Shown piece by piece: positions 50,110 through 58,385 of a stretch of 64,000 nucleotides of DNA (within the stretch, counting starts at the first letter, position 1; each line of letters begins with the position of its first letter). A program made the position numbers and the translations under genes. The stretch comes from DASQZT01 sp035638575 (GTDB taxonomy: Bacteria > Acidobacteriota > Terriglobia > Bryobacterales > Bryobacteraceae): NCBI GenBank assembly GCA_035638575.1, contig DASQZT010000153.1, positions 1 to 64,000 on the forward strand, given 5' to 3'. Below the pieces are notes generated by a model. It did not search any database. It saw only the letters and a list, made by a program, of their open reading frames with translations, and was not told where the DNA came from.

Positions 50110-51246
50110 ATGTTCTACTTCCTCCTCTACGAACAGCTTCACCGGCACGCCAGCGTGTTCAACGTCTTCCGCTACACCACGTTCCGCACGGCCTTTGCCA
50201 GCCTCACGGCGCTGTTCCTGTGCATCGGGCTGGGGCCGTGGCTCATCCACAAGCTGCGCGAGTTTCAGATCGGCCAGTACATCCGCGAGGAAGGTCCCAA
50301 GTCGCATCAGAAAAAGGCCGGCACTCCCACCATGGGCGGCGTGCTGATCATCATCTCGATCGTGATCCCCACCTTGCTGTGGGCCGACCTGCGCCAGGGC
50401 TACGTGTGGATCGCCACGGCCGCGCTGCTGGGGTACGGATGGATCGGGTTCCTGGACGATTACGCCAAAATCACGCGGAGGCGGAATCTCGGCCTGAGCG
50501 GCAAGCGCAAGCTGGCGTACCAGTTCACCATGGGGTTCGCCTTCGCGGCGATTCTGCTGGTGATGCGGACCTACGGCAGTTTCTCGACCAACATGAACGT
50601 GCCGTTCTTCAAGCAATTCCAGCCCTCGCTGCTGCTCGAGTCGCTGCTGCGGAATCCGGCTACGTACCTGATCGGCGTGGCGCCGTTCTGCATTTTTGTC
50701 GCGCTGGTGGTGGTATTTTCTTCCAACGCGGTCAACCTGACCGACGGGCTGGATGGCCTGGCGATCGGGCTGATGGTCATCGCCGCCGGCGCGCTGACCG
50801 TGCTGACTTATGCCGGCGGCCACGCGACACTGGCCGAGTACCTGCTGCTGGCCCGCAATCCCCGCACCTCGGAGCTGACCATCTTCTGCGGCTCCATGAC
50901 GGGCGCCAGCCTCGGCTTCCTGTGGTACAACGCGCACCCGGCCGAGATCTTCATGGGCGACGTGGGCTCGCTGGGTCTGGGCGGCGCGATGGCGGTGGTG
51001 GCGGTGCTGATCAAGCAGGAAGTGCTGCTGGTGTTCATCGGTGGGATCTTCATCCTGGAGGCGGTTTCGGTGATCCTCCAGGTGGGGAGCTTCAAGCTGC
51101 GCCACGGCAAGCGCATTTTCAAAATGGCCCCGCTGCACCATCATTTCGAAGCGCTGGGGTGGACCGAATCGAAGATTATCGCGCGCTTCTGGATCGCCGG
51201 GCTGGTGCTGGCGCTGTTCGCGCTGACCACGCTGAAGCTGAGATGA
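50110..51246 (+). CDS. mraY: phospho-MurNAc-pentapeptide transferase
   Basis: 378 aa, polytopic with about ten membrane helices. Family motifs: PKSHQKKAGTPTMGG, FLDDYAKITRRRNLGLSGKRKLAYQ (catalytic Asp pair, Lys), NAVNLTDGLDGLAIG (Asp) and MAPLHHHFEALGWTESKI (the HHH motif). It transfers phospho-MurNAc-pentapeptide to undecaprenyl phosphate to make lipid I in the inner membrane. Its stop overlaps the murD start (ATGA). Confidence 0.96.
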   Translation: MFYFLLYEQLHRHASVFNVFRYTTFRTAFASLTALFLCIGLGPWLIHKLREFQIGQYIREEGPKSHQKKAGTPTMGGVLIIISIVIPTLLWADLRQGYVWIATAALLGYGWIGFLDDYAKITRRRNLGLSGKRKLAYQFTMGFAFAAILLVMRTYGSFSTNMNVPFFKQFQPSLLLESLLRNPATYLIGVAPFCIFVALVVVFSSNAVNLTDGLDGLAIGLMVIAAGALTVLTYAGGHATLAEYLLLARNPRTSELTIFCGSMTGASLGFLWYNAHPAEIFMGDVGSLGLGGAMAVVAVLIKQEVLLVFIGGIFILEAVSVILQVGSFKLRHGKRIFKMAPLHHHFEALGWTESKIIARFWIAGLVLALFALTTLKLR

Positions 51247-52589
51247 CCATGGAACTGAGGGGCAGTCGCGCGTTGGTCGCCGGCATGAAAAAATCCGGCA
51301 TGGCGTCGGCGGAATTGTTGGCGCGCCATGGCGCCACGGTGCGCGCGACGGATTTGAAACCGCTCGACCAGCTTCCGGAAGCGCGCGACCTGTTGGCGCG
51401 GCTCGAGATCCCCTTCGCGCAGCAGACGCCCGAGGTGTTCGAAGGCTGCGATCTCATCGTGCTGTCGCCCGACGTGCCGGTCGATCTTCCGCCGCTCGTC
51501 GAGGCCCGCCGGCGCGGAGTACGGGTGGTGGGAGAAGTGGAGCTGGCCGCGCCGTTTCTCGAGGGCCGCAACATCGGCATCACGGGATCCAACGGCAAGA
51601 CCACCACCACCAGCCTCATCGGCCACATCCTGGGGGCGGCCGGCCTAGCGGTGCAGGTGGGCGGCAACATCGGCACGCCGGTCACGGCGATGATCGAAAG
51701 CTCGCGCGCCGACGGCTGGAACGTGCTCGAGCTTTCCAGCTTCCAGCTCGAAACCATCGCGGAATTCCGCGCGCAGATCGCGCTGGCGCTAAACGTCACG
51801 CAAAATCATCTGGATCGCCACCACACTTTCGAAAACTACGCCGCGGCCAAGGGCCGCCTGTTCGAAACGCAGCAGGCCGGCGACTTCGCCGTGCTCAACG
51901 CCGACGATCCTGTTTGCGTGAGCTACGCGGAACGCACCGCCGCCACTCCGCAGTGGTTCAGCGGCAGCCGCAAGGTATCGCCCGGCGCCAGCCTGTGCGG
52001 CGACAAGCTGATCCTCGACGGCAGGCTGCTGATGGAGACGGGCGAGATTCCCATACGCGGCCGCCACAACGCCGAAAACGTTCTGGCGGCATCCATCGCC
52101 GCCGCCCGAGCCGGCGTTTCGCGCGAAGCCATCGCCGCCGCGGTGCGCACCTTCCGCGCCGTGGAGCACCGCCTGGAATTCGTGCGGCGCCTCGGCGGAA
52201 TCGATTTCTACAACGATTCCAAGGCCACCAGCGTGGACGCCACGCTCAAGGCGGTGGACGCGTTCCCGGGCGGCCTGTGGGTCATCCTGGGCGGGAAGGA
52301 CAAGGGCCTGGATTACGCCGCGCTGCGCGGGCCGCTATCGGCGAAAGCGCGCGCCGTGCTGCTCATCGGCGCCGCGGCCGGCAAGATCGCGGACCAGTTG
52401 CAGGGCGCCGTTCCACTGGTGGACGCGAAGACCCTGGACGCCGCCATCGCGCACGCGTACGGCCACGCCGCGGAGGGCGATACCGTTCTGCTGGCCCCTG
52501 CCTGCGCCAGCTTCGACCAGTTCCGCAGCTTCGAGCACCGCGGCGAAGTTTTCAAGCAGATCGTGAATCAATTGGAGGAGAGAGATTGA
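51243..52589 (+). CDS. murD: UDP-MurNAc-L-alanine:D-glutamate ligase
   Basis: 448 aa from ATG 51243 in an ATGA overlap with mraY. N-terminal Rossmann-like domain (ALVAGMKKSGMASAELLARHGATVRATDLKP), ATP loop GITGSNGKTTTTSLIG, LELSSFQLETI, NVTQNHLDRHHTFENYAAAKGRLF and ligase motifs RAVEHRLEFVRRLGGIDFYNDSKATSVDA and LAPACASFDQFRSFEHRGEVF. It adds D-Glu, which is supplied by the murI gene just beyond this cluster. Confidence 0.95.
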   Translation: MTMELRGSRALVAGMKKSGMASAELLARHGATVRATDLKPLDQLPEARDLLARLEIPFAQQTPEVFEGCDLIVLSPDVPVDLPPLVEARRRGVRVVGEVELAAPFLEGRNIGITGSNGKTTTTSLIGHILGAAGLAVQVGGNIGTPVTAMIESSRADGWNVLELSSFQLETIAEFRAQIALALNVTQNHLDRHHTFENYAAAKGRLFETQQAGDFAVLNADDPVCVSYAERTAATPQWFSGSRKVSPGASLCGDKLILDGRLLMETGEIPIRGRHNAENVLAASIAAARAGVSREAIAAAVRTFRAVEHRLEFVRRLGGIDFYNDSKATSVDATLKAVDAFPGGLWVILGGKDKGLDYAALRGPLSAKARAVLLIGAAAGKIADQLQGAVPLVDAKTLDAAIAHAYGHAAEGDTVLLAPACASFDQFRSFEHRGEVFKQIVNQLEERD

Positions 52590-52590
52590 G

Positions 52591-53742
52591 ATGTCGCAAA
52601 GGCTCAAGACCGACTGGGTCCTGTTCTTCACCGTGCTGGTGATGGTGTCGTTCGGTTTGCTGATCCTCTACAGCGCATCGTCCATCATGGCGAAAATGGA
52701 TCCACGTTTCGGCTCGAGCTGGCACTTCGTGATGCGGCAGGCCGAATGGGCGGTGTTGGCGATCGCGGCCATGATGATGTTGAAGAAGATGAGCTACCGC
52801 AAGCTGCACAGCTCCTCGGTGGCCTTCACGGTGATCGGCATCGTGCTGATGCTGTTGGGCGCGGTGCTGCTGGCCGATCGCGCCCACCATCGATGGCTGC
52901 GGCTGGGCGGCCCGGTCGGCGTACAGCCTTCGGAGCTGGCCAAGCCCGCGCTGGTCATTTTCCTGGCGTTCTTCGTGACGTGGCGGGCGCGCGCCATCAA
53001 CAACCGGCGCTATACCCTGGTTCCGGCTGCGATCCTGGTGGGGCTGGTGATCCTGGCGGTGGTGGTGGCCGATCTCGGCACGGCCGTGGTCCTCGGGCTG
53101 ACCGCGGGGGTGGTCTTCTTTGTAGCCGGCCTGGAGTTGCGCTACTGCGGAATCGTGGGGGCGGTGGCGGCGGTGGGGGTCATCATTTTTATAGTGGCGG
53201 AGCCCTACCGGCTGGCCCGCGTGGTCCACTTCTTCGATCCGCAATTCAAGATCATCGCCAAGTTCGATCCGCACGGCAAGATCCGGGCCCGTATGGAAAA
53301 ATCGCTGGTCACGCGCGATCCCAACTACCAGGTGGAGATGGCCAAGATCGCGCTGGGCGACGGCGGCCTGGACGGCCTGGGCGTCGGCAACGGCAAGCAG
53401 AAGCTGCTGTACCTGCCGGAAGCGCACACGGATTTCATCTACGCGGTGGTGGGAGAGGAGATGGGGCTGATCGGCTCGGCGGGCCTGCTTATCGGCTTCA
53501 GCGTGATTTTCTGGCGCGGCATGCGCGCGGCGTGGCTGATGCGCGACGATTTCGGCCGCTACCTGGCGTTGGGCGTGACGATCGTGGTGGTAGTGCAGGG
53601 AATGATCAACATGAGCGTGGTGTTGGGATTAATGCCGACCAAAGGCATTCCGCTGCCGATGATCAGCTACGGCGGCAGTTCGTTGCTCAGCACGCTGGTT
53701 TTGTTAGGAATCCTGATGAACGTCGCGGAACATGCAGGATAA
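52591..53742 (+). CDS. ftsW: SEDS-family septal glycosyltransferase FtsW
   Basis: 383 aa with about ten membrane helices. SEDS motifs: LILYSASSIM (first helix end), WLRLGGPVGVQPSELAKPALVIFLAFF, VVVADLGTAVVLG, the large loop with GKQKLLYLPEAHTDFIYAVVGEEMGLIG, and KGIPLPMISYGGSSLL. With FtsI it polymerises septal glycan. It starts one base after murD, with GGAGGAGAGAG in the murD end as ribosome site. Its last 11 bp overlap the annotated murG start. Confidence 0.95.
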   Translation: MSQRLKTDWVLFFTVLVMVSFGLLILYSASSIMAKMDPRFGSSWHFVMRQAEWAVLAIAAMMMLKKMSYRKLHSSSVAFTVIGIVLMLLGAVLLADRAHHRWLRLGGPVGVQPSELAKPALVIFLAFFVTWRARAINNRRYTLVPAAILVGLVILAVVVADLGTAVVLGLTAGVVFFVAGLELRYCGIVGAVAAVGVIIFIVAEPYRLARVVHFFDPQFKIIAKFDPHGKIRARMEKSLVTRDPNYQVEMAKIALGDGGLDGLGVGNGKQKLLYLPEAHTDFIYAVVGEEMGLIGSAGLLIGFSVIFWRGMRAAWLMRDDFGRYLALGVTIVVVVQGMINMSVVLGLMPTKGIPLPMISYGGSSLLSTLVLLGILMNVAEHAG

Positions 53743-54922
53743 GAATTCGGTGGGGCGGACCCCTTGGTCCGTGGCCTTCGGGACACTTCCTGGGTCCTTC
53801 GGCAAGCGGCTGGGGGTCAGCCAGGGGGCCGGCTGCGGGCCAGGGGGCCCGCCCCACCGGACGTTTGTGATGGCCGGCGGTGGAACGGGCGGACACGTGA
53901 TTCCAGCGCTGGCGGTGGCTCGCGAGTTGAGGCAGAGGGGGCACGGAATCGTTTTTATCGGGACGGAGCGCGGGCTCGAATCCAAGCTCGTCCCGGCGGA
54001 AGGTTTTGATTTGCGAACGATCGATATCGGCGGCTTGAATCGGGTGGGGCTCGGGCAGAAGCTCGCCACGCTGGTGCAATTGCCGCTCGCCACCTGGCGA
54101 TGCGGGCCTCTCGTCCGCGAGGCCTCGGCGGTTTTCAGCATGGGCGGCTACGTCGCCGGCCCGCCGGTGGCGGCCGCGCTCGTGCGCCGCATTCCGGTGG
54201 TGGTGATGGAGCCGAACGCCATGCCCGGCTTCACCAACCGGGTGATCGGGCGTTTCGTCTCGCGGGCGCTGATCGCGTTTCGAGAAACCGCCGCGCACTT
54301 TCCCCGGGGACGAACCGAAGTGACCGGACTTCCCGTGCGCGAAGAGTTTTTTCAAATCGGTCCCAAGCCGCGCGGCGGCGTGCTGAACCTGTTGATCACG
54401 GGCGGCAGCCAGGGTTCGCGCAGGCTCAACCAGGCGGCGCGGGAGAGCTGGCCGCTGTTTCGAAAAGCCGGGTTCCCGGTTTCCATCGTGCACCAGGCCG
54501 GCCGCGCCGATTTCGAAAGCCTGCGCGGCGAGTTTGCGCAGTCCGGCCTGGAGGGCGAAGTCGTTCCGTTCATCACCGCCATGCCCGCGGCCTTTGGCAA
54601 CGCCGACCTGGTGATCTGCCGCTCGGGCGCCGGCGCCGTGTCGGAGCTGGCCGCGGCGGGCAAGCCGTCCATCCTGGTGCCTTTTCCCTTCGCGGCGGAC
54701 GATCACCAGGCCCGCAATGCCGAGGCCCTGGAGCGCGGGGGAGCGGCGCGGCTGGTGCGCGACGGGGAATTCAGCGGCGCGGCGCTGGCCGCCGCGGTCA
54801 TGGAACTCGCCCGCCTGCCGGGAGCGCTGGAGCGAATGGGCGAATCCGCACGGCAGTTTGCCCACCCGGGCGCGGCGCGGAGGGCGGCGGAAGTTCTGGA
54901 GGAGGCGGCTGGTGGCAGGTGA
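53732..54922 (+). CDS. murG: MurG glycosyltransferase with repeat-encoded N-terminal insertion
   Basis: 396 aa as read from ATG 53732. The GT28 fold begins at TFVMAGGGTGGHVIPALAVA (residue ~44); MurG normally begins within a few residues of this strand. Residues ~6-42 are encoded by a 110-bp inverted-repeat element (53749-53858), Gly/Pro-rich and without homology. Later motifs are normal: FSMGGYVAGPP, EPNAMPGFTN, LITGGSQGS and CRSGAGAVSELAAAGKPSILVPFPFAADDHQ. It makes lipid II from lipid I. The real start may be ATG 53732 (overlapping ftsW), or GTG 53867/ATG 53870 inside the first strand, which would clip it. Function is probably kept because the gene is essential. Confidence 0.93.
   Translation: MQDKNSVGRTPWSVAFGTLPGSFGKRLGVSQGAGCGPGGPPHRTFVMAGGGTGGHVIPALAVARELRQRGHGIVFIGTERGLESKLVPAEGFDLRTIDIGGLNRVGLGQKLATLVQLPLATWRCGPLVREASAVFSMGGYVAGPPVAAALVRRIPVVVMEPNAMPGFTNRVIGRFVSRALIAFRETAAHFPRGRTEVTGLPVREEFFQIGPKPRGGVLNLLITGGSQGSRRLNQAARESWPLFRKAGFPVSIVHQAGRADFESLRGEFAQSGLEGEVVPFITAMPAAFGNADLVICRSGAGAVSELAAAGKPSILVPFPFAADDHQARNAEALERGGAARLVRDGEFSGAALAAAVMELARLPGALERMGESARQFAHPGAARRAAEVLEEAAGGR
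53749..53858. repeat. MITE-like inverted-repeat element inserted in the 5' end of murG
   Basis: Left end GGTGGGGCGGACCCCTTGG... (53749-53771) and right end ...CCAGGGGGCCCGCCCCACC (53836-53858) are 23-bp inverted repeats with three mismatches. The middle has smaller GC palindromes. It has no own gene. The murG frame runs through it without a stop. Confidence 0.75.
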
Positions 54923-54976
54923 ACCGCAGATTTCGATTGACAGTTGCGCCGCAAGCCGAAACAATGGCATAAGGAA

Positions 54977-56362
54977 ATGTTTTTTCGTCCACAGCACCTG
55001 CACTTCGCGGGCATCGGCGGTATCGGTATGAGCGGAATCGCCGAAGTGCTGCTGAACCTGGGATACCAGATCAGCGGGTCCGATTTGAAGCTCTCGCCGA
55101 TTACCGACCGCCTGGCCGCCATGGGCGCCCGCATCTACGAGGGACACGACGCTTCCAACGTCGCCGGCGCGCGCGCCCTGGTGGTGAGTTCCGCGGTGGA
55201 CGAACAGAACCCCGAAGTTCAGGAGGCCCGGCGGCTGCAGATCCCGGTGATCCCGCGGGGCGAGCTGCTGGCCGAGCTGATGCGGCTGAAGTACGGAATC
55301 GCGGTGGCCGGGAGTCACGGCAAGACCACCACCACCTCCATGACGGCCACCATCCTGAACTACGCGGGGCTCGACCCCACGGTGGTGGTGGGCGGGCGCG
55401 TGGGGACCATGGGCGGCTCCAACGCGCGCGTGGGCCGCAGCGATTTCCTGGTGGTCGAATCCGACGAGAGCGACGGCTCGTTCCTCAAGCTCGCTCCCAT
55501 CATCGCGGTGGTTACCAACATCGATCGCGAGCACCTGGACCACTACCCCTCGCTGGAGGCCATCGAAGCGGCATTTATCGAGTTCGTCAACAAGGTGCCG
55601 TTCTACGGCGCGGTGATCGTGTGCCTGGACGATCCCAACGTGCAAGGCATTCTTCCCGCCATCCGCCGCCGCACGATCACGTACGGCACCACCGCACAGG
55701 CCGACATGGAAGCGACGGAAATCGGGTGCGGCCATTTCTCGAGCGATTTCGGCCTGCGCTACCGCAACGCCGATCTGGGCCGTTTCCAGCTGCGCATTCC
55801 GGGCCGCCACAACGTGCTGAACGCCATGGCGGCGGTGGCCACGGCGATGGAACTGGAGGTGAAGCCGGAGACGATCCGGGAAGCGCTGGCCACCTTCAGC
55901 GGCGTGGATCGCCGTTTCCAGGTGCGCGGCAAGGAGCGCGGCGTCACAGTGGTGGACGATTACGGCCACCACCCCACCGAGATCCGCGCCACGCTCGACG
56001 GCGCGCGGCTGTGCGGGTTCCGGCGCATCCACGTGCTGTTTCAGCCGCACCGCTACACGCGGACCTTTCACCTCATGGACGAATTCGCGCGCGCCTTTCA
56101 TCAGTGCGACAGCCTGTTCGTGCTGGATATTTACGCGGCCTCGGAGAAGCCCATCGAGGGCGTGACCGCGGAGGCCCTGGTGGAGCGCATCCGCCAGTTC
56201 GGCCACCGGGGCGCGGAGTATGTGGGTTCGATCGAGCGCGGCGTGGAAGCGCTGCTTTCGGTGGCCCAGGACGGCGACCTGGTGTTGACGCTGGGCGCGG
56301 GAAGCGTGTGGCAGGCCGGCGAAAAACTGCTGGCGCGGCTCAAGGAGGAAGCGGAGAACTAG
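54977..56362 (+). CDS. murC: UDP-N-acetylmuramate:L-alanine ligase
   Basis: 461 aa from ATG 54977 (MFFRPQHLHFAGIGGIGMSGIAEVLLNLG), the expected N-terminus; a TTG at 54944 would add 11 odd residues. Motifs: GSDLK, AVAGSHGKTTTTSMTA (ATP loop), VVESDESDGSFLKL, NIDREHLDHYPSLEAI, GVDRRFQVRG, DDYGHHPTEIRATL and FQPHRYTRTFHLMDEFA. It adds the first L-Ala. In many bacteria murB and ddl follow murC; here ftsQ starts immediately after the stop. Confidence 0.95.
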   Translation: MFFRPQHLHFAGIGGIGMSGIAEVLLNLGYQISGSDLKLSPITDRLAAMGARIYEGHDASNVAGARALVVSSAVDEQNPEVQEARRLQIPVIPRGELLAELMRLKYGIAVAGSHGKTTTTSMTATILNYAGLDPTVVVGGRVGTMGGSNARVGRSDFLVVESDESDGSFLKLAPIIAVVTNIDREHLDHYPSLEAIEAAFIEFVNKVPFYGAVIVCLDDPNVQGILPAIRRRTITYGTTAQADMEATEIGCGHFSSDFGLRYRNADLGRFQLRIPGRHNVLNAMAAVATAMELEVKPETIREALATFSGVDRRFQVRGKERGVTVVDDYGHHPTEIRATLDGARLCGFRRIHVLFQPHRYTRTFHLMDEFARAFHQCDSLFVLDIYAASEKPIEGVTAEALVERIRQFGHRGAEYVGSIERGVEALLSVAQDGDLVLTLGAGSVWQAGEKLLARLKEEAEN

Positions 56363-57130
56363 ATGGCGCGGGATTCGAAAAAGGCCGAGGGCGGGATCCG
56401 GTGGCGGCGCTGGCTCGGGCTGGCCGGCCTGGGCATCGCCGGCGTGTCGACGGCCGTGGCCGGCTTCAAGGTCCGGGATTACGCCCTCACCGATCCGCAG
56501 TTCCTGCTGTCGCGCGACGTGAAAGACGCCATCACCATCCAGGGCTCGAACTATGCACCCCGCGCCAAGGTGCTGCGCATCTTCTCCGGCGATTACGGCC
56601 GAAGTGTTTTCTCGGTGAACCTGAACGAGCGGCGCCGCCGCCTGCTGGCCATCGACTGGGTGGAGGACGCCTCGGTGTCGCGGATCTGGCCGGACCGCCT
56701 GGTGGTTCGCATTCGCGAACGCAAGCCCGTGGCATTCGTGTCCTTCCGCAGCGGCGTCCTGCTGATCGACGCCCACGGCGTGCTGCTCGAACAGCCGTCG
56801 CAGGCGCAGGTTGCGTTCCCGGTGCTCAGCGGAGTGCGGGAGGACGAGCCGGAAGAACGCCGCCGCGAGCGGGTGAGTTGCCTGCTGCGCGTCCAGGAAG
56901 AACTCGGAAGCATGGCCAAGGACATCTCCGAGGTGAACACCGCCGATCCCGACAACGTCCGCATAACCACCCAGGTGGACCGCCGCACCGTGGAATTGAT
57001 CATGGGCGACACGGATTTCGCCGCGCGCTACCGCAACTTCATGAGTCACTACCAGGAAATTCAAAGGCGCCTGCCGGGCGCCAGGACATTCGATGTGCGG
57101 CTAGCGGACCGCATCACCGCGGAGGACTAG
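56363..57130 (+). CDS. ftsQ: divisome protein FtsQ
   Basis: 255 aa. A short basic cytoplasmic tail (RDSKKAEGGIRWRRW) and one membrane helix (LGLAGLGIAGVSTAVAGF) precede a POTRA domain (~48-120: ITIQGSNYAPRAKVLRIFSGDYGRSVFSVNLNERRRRLLAIDWVEDASVSRIWPDRLVVRIRERKPVAF, given here in blocks: ITIQGSNYAP, WVEDASVSRIWPDRL, VVRIRERKPVAF) and the FtsQ/DivIB beta-domain (LLIDAHGVLLEQPS; PVLSGVRED). It links early and late divisome. It begins on the base after the murC stop. Confidence 0.9.
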   Translation: MARDSKKAEGGIRWRRWLGLAGLGIAGVSTAVAGFKVRDYALTDPQFLLSRDVKDAITIQGSNYAPRAKVLRIFSGDYGRSVFSVNLNERRRRLLAIDWVEDASVSRIWPDRLVVRIRERKPVAFVSFRSGVLLIDAHGVLLEQPSQAQVAFPVLSGVREDEPEERRRERVSCLLRVQEELGSMAKDISEVNTADPDNVRITTQVDRRTVELIMGDTDFAARYRNFMSHYQEIQRRLPGARTFDVRLADRITAED

Positions 57131-57136
57131 GACCGC

Positions 57137-58336
57137 ATGCGAACGAAACCCATGTACGCGGTTGGACTGGATGCCGGCGGGCGTCAGGCGCGGATGGTGA
57201 TCTGCGCTCTGGAAGAGGAGCGGCTCCGCTTTCTGGGATGCGCCACGGTAGAGGCGCACGGCTGGGTGCGGGGCAAGATCGCCGATCAAAAGGCGGTCGC
57301 CGATTCCATCCTGGCGGTCTTGCGCGAGGCCGAGGCGTTGGCGGGGATCTCGGTGGAATCGGCCGTGGTGGGCGTGGGAGGTCCGACATCGCGCGGCGCC
57401 AACGCGCGGGGCGTGGTGGAACTGGGCCACGTGCGCGAAGTCGAGCAGCGCGATGTGAACCGCGTGGTGGACCGGGCGGCCCGCGTCCAGTTGCAGGAAG
57501 ACCGCATGATCCTGCAGTTATTCCCGCAGGACTTCGTGGTGGACGATCGTCCGGGGCACCGCGATCCGCGCAAGATGCTGGCCGCGCGCTTGGAGATCAA
57601 CGTTCACCTGGTGACGACCTCGATCCAGGAGCACAACGCGCTGGTCGGCGCGGTCAACCAGGCGCACCTGGTGGTGGAGGAAACGGTTTTCGAAGCGCTG
57701 GCCGCGTGTTATGCCGCGGTCCTGCCGGAGGAGCGGCGGGAAGGCATCGCCGTGTTGGATATCGGCTCGCAATCCACCGAGCTGGTGATTTATTACGGCG
57801 ACGCCATTCACCTGGCATCCACGCTGCGCATTTCGGGGGACCATTTCACGCGCGACCTGGCGCAGGGCCTGTGCCTCAGCTTCGAAGATGCCGAGCAGGT
57901 GAAGCTGGAGTTCGGCTCGGCGCTCGTGGAAAACACCCCGAACAACGTTTTCCTGGAGCTGCCCTCGCTGGAGAACCGCGAGCCGCGCCATGTGCGCCGC
58001 CGGTTCGTCAACCAGATTTTGGAGGCGCGCGCCCGGGAGCTGTTCCGTTTTGTGAACGCCGAGGTGGTGAGAGTCGGGATGGACCGCGCGCTGCTCGGCG
58101 GCCTGTTTCTGACGGGCGGTGCGGCCAAGCTGCCCGATCTCTGCGATGTGGCCGAGCAGGAATTGCAGTGCCAGGCCCGTTACGGCCTGGCTTTCGGGAT
58201 TCAGAACTGGCCGGAAACTCTGAACGATCCGGAGTGGTGCACCGCCGCGGGCCTGGCCATGTATTCGGCCAAGCTGAAGGCCCAGACGGAGCATCAGCGG
58301 GAAACAGCCGGTTGGCTGGGAAGGATTCTGCGGTAA
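57137..58336 (+). CDS. ftsA: actin-like division protein FtsA
   Basis: 399 aa. Actin-fold motifs: YAVGLDAGGRQARMVI (phosphate 1), the 1C subdomain, then IAVLDIGSQSTELVIYYGD (phosphate 2) and GGLFLTGGAAKLPDL (adenosine). The C-terminus (LKAQTEHQRETAGWLGRILR) is an amphipathic helix that would anchor it to the membrane. It tethers FtsZ and signals to the divisome. Phosphate-1 has AGGRQAR in place of the more common GTSK, so ATP handling may be somewhat different. It lies 6 bp after ftsQ and 49 bp before ftsZ. Confidence 0.92.
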   Translation: MRTKPMYAVGLDAGGRQARMVICALEEERLRFLGCATVEAHGWVRGKIADQKAVADSILAVLREAEALAGISVESAVVGVGGPTSRGANARGVVELGHVREVEQRDVNRVVDRAARVQLQEDRMILQLFPQDFVVDDRPGHRDPRKMLAARLEINVHLVTTSIQEHNALVGAVNQAHLVVEETVFEALAACYAAVLPEERREGIAVLDIGSQSTELVIYYGDAIHLASTLRISGDHFTRDLAQGLCLSFEDAEQVKLEFGSALVENTPNNVFLELPSLENREPRHVRRRFVNQILEARARELFRFVNAEVVRVGMDRALLGGLFLTGGAAKLPDLCDVAEQELQCQARYGLAFGIQNWPETLNDPEWCTAAGLAMYSAKLKAQTEHQRETAGWLGRILR

Positions 58337-58385
58337 GGGAAGGCGGCCACGATGGCGTGGCTGGAGAATTCTTGCAGGAGGTTAT

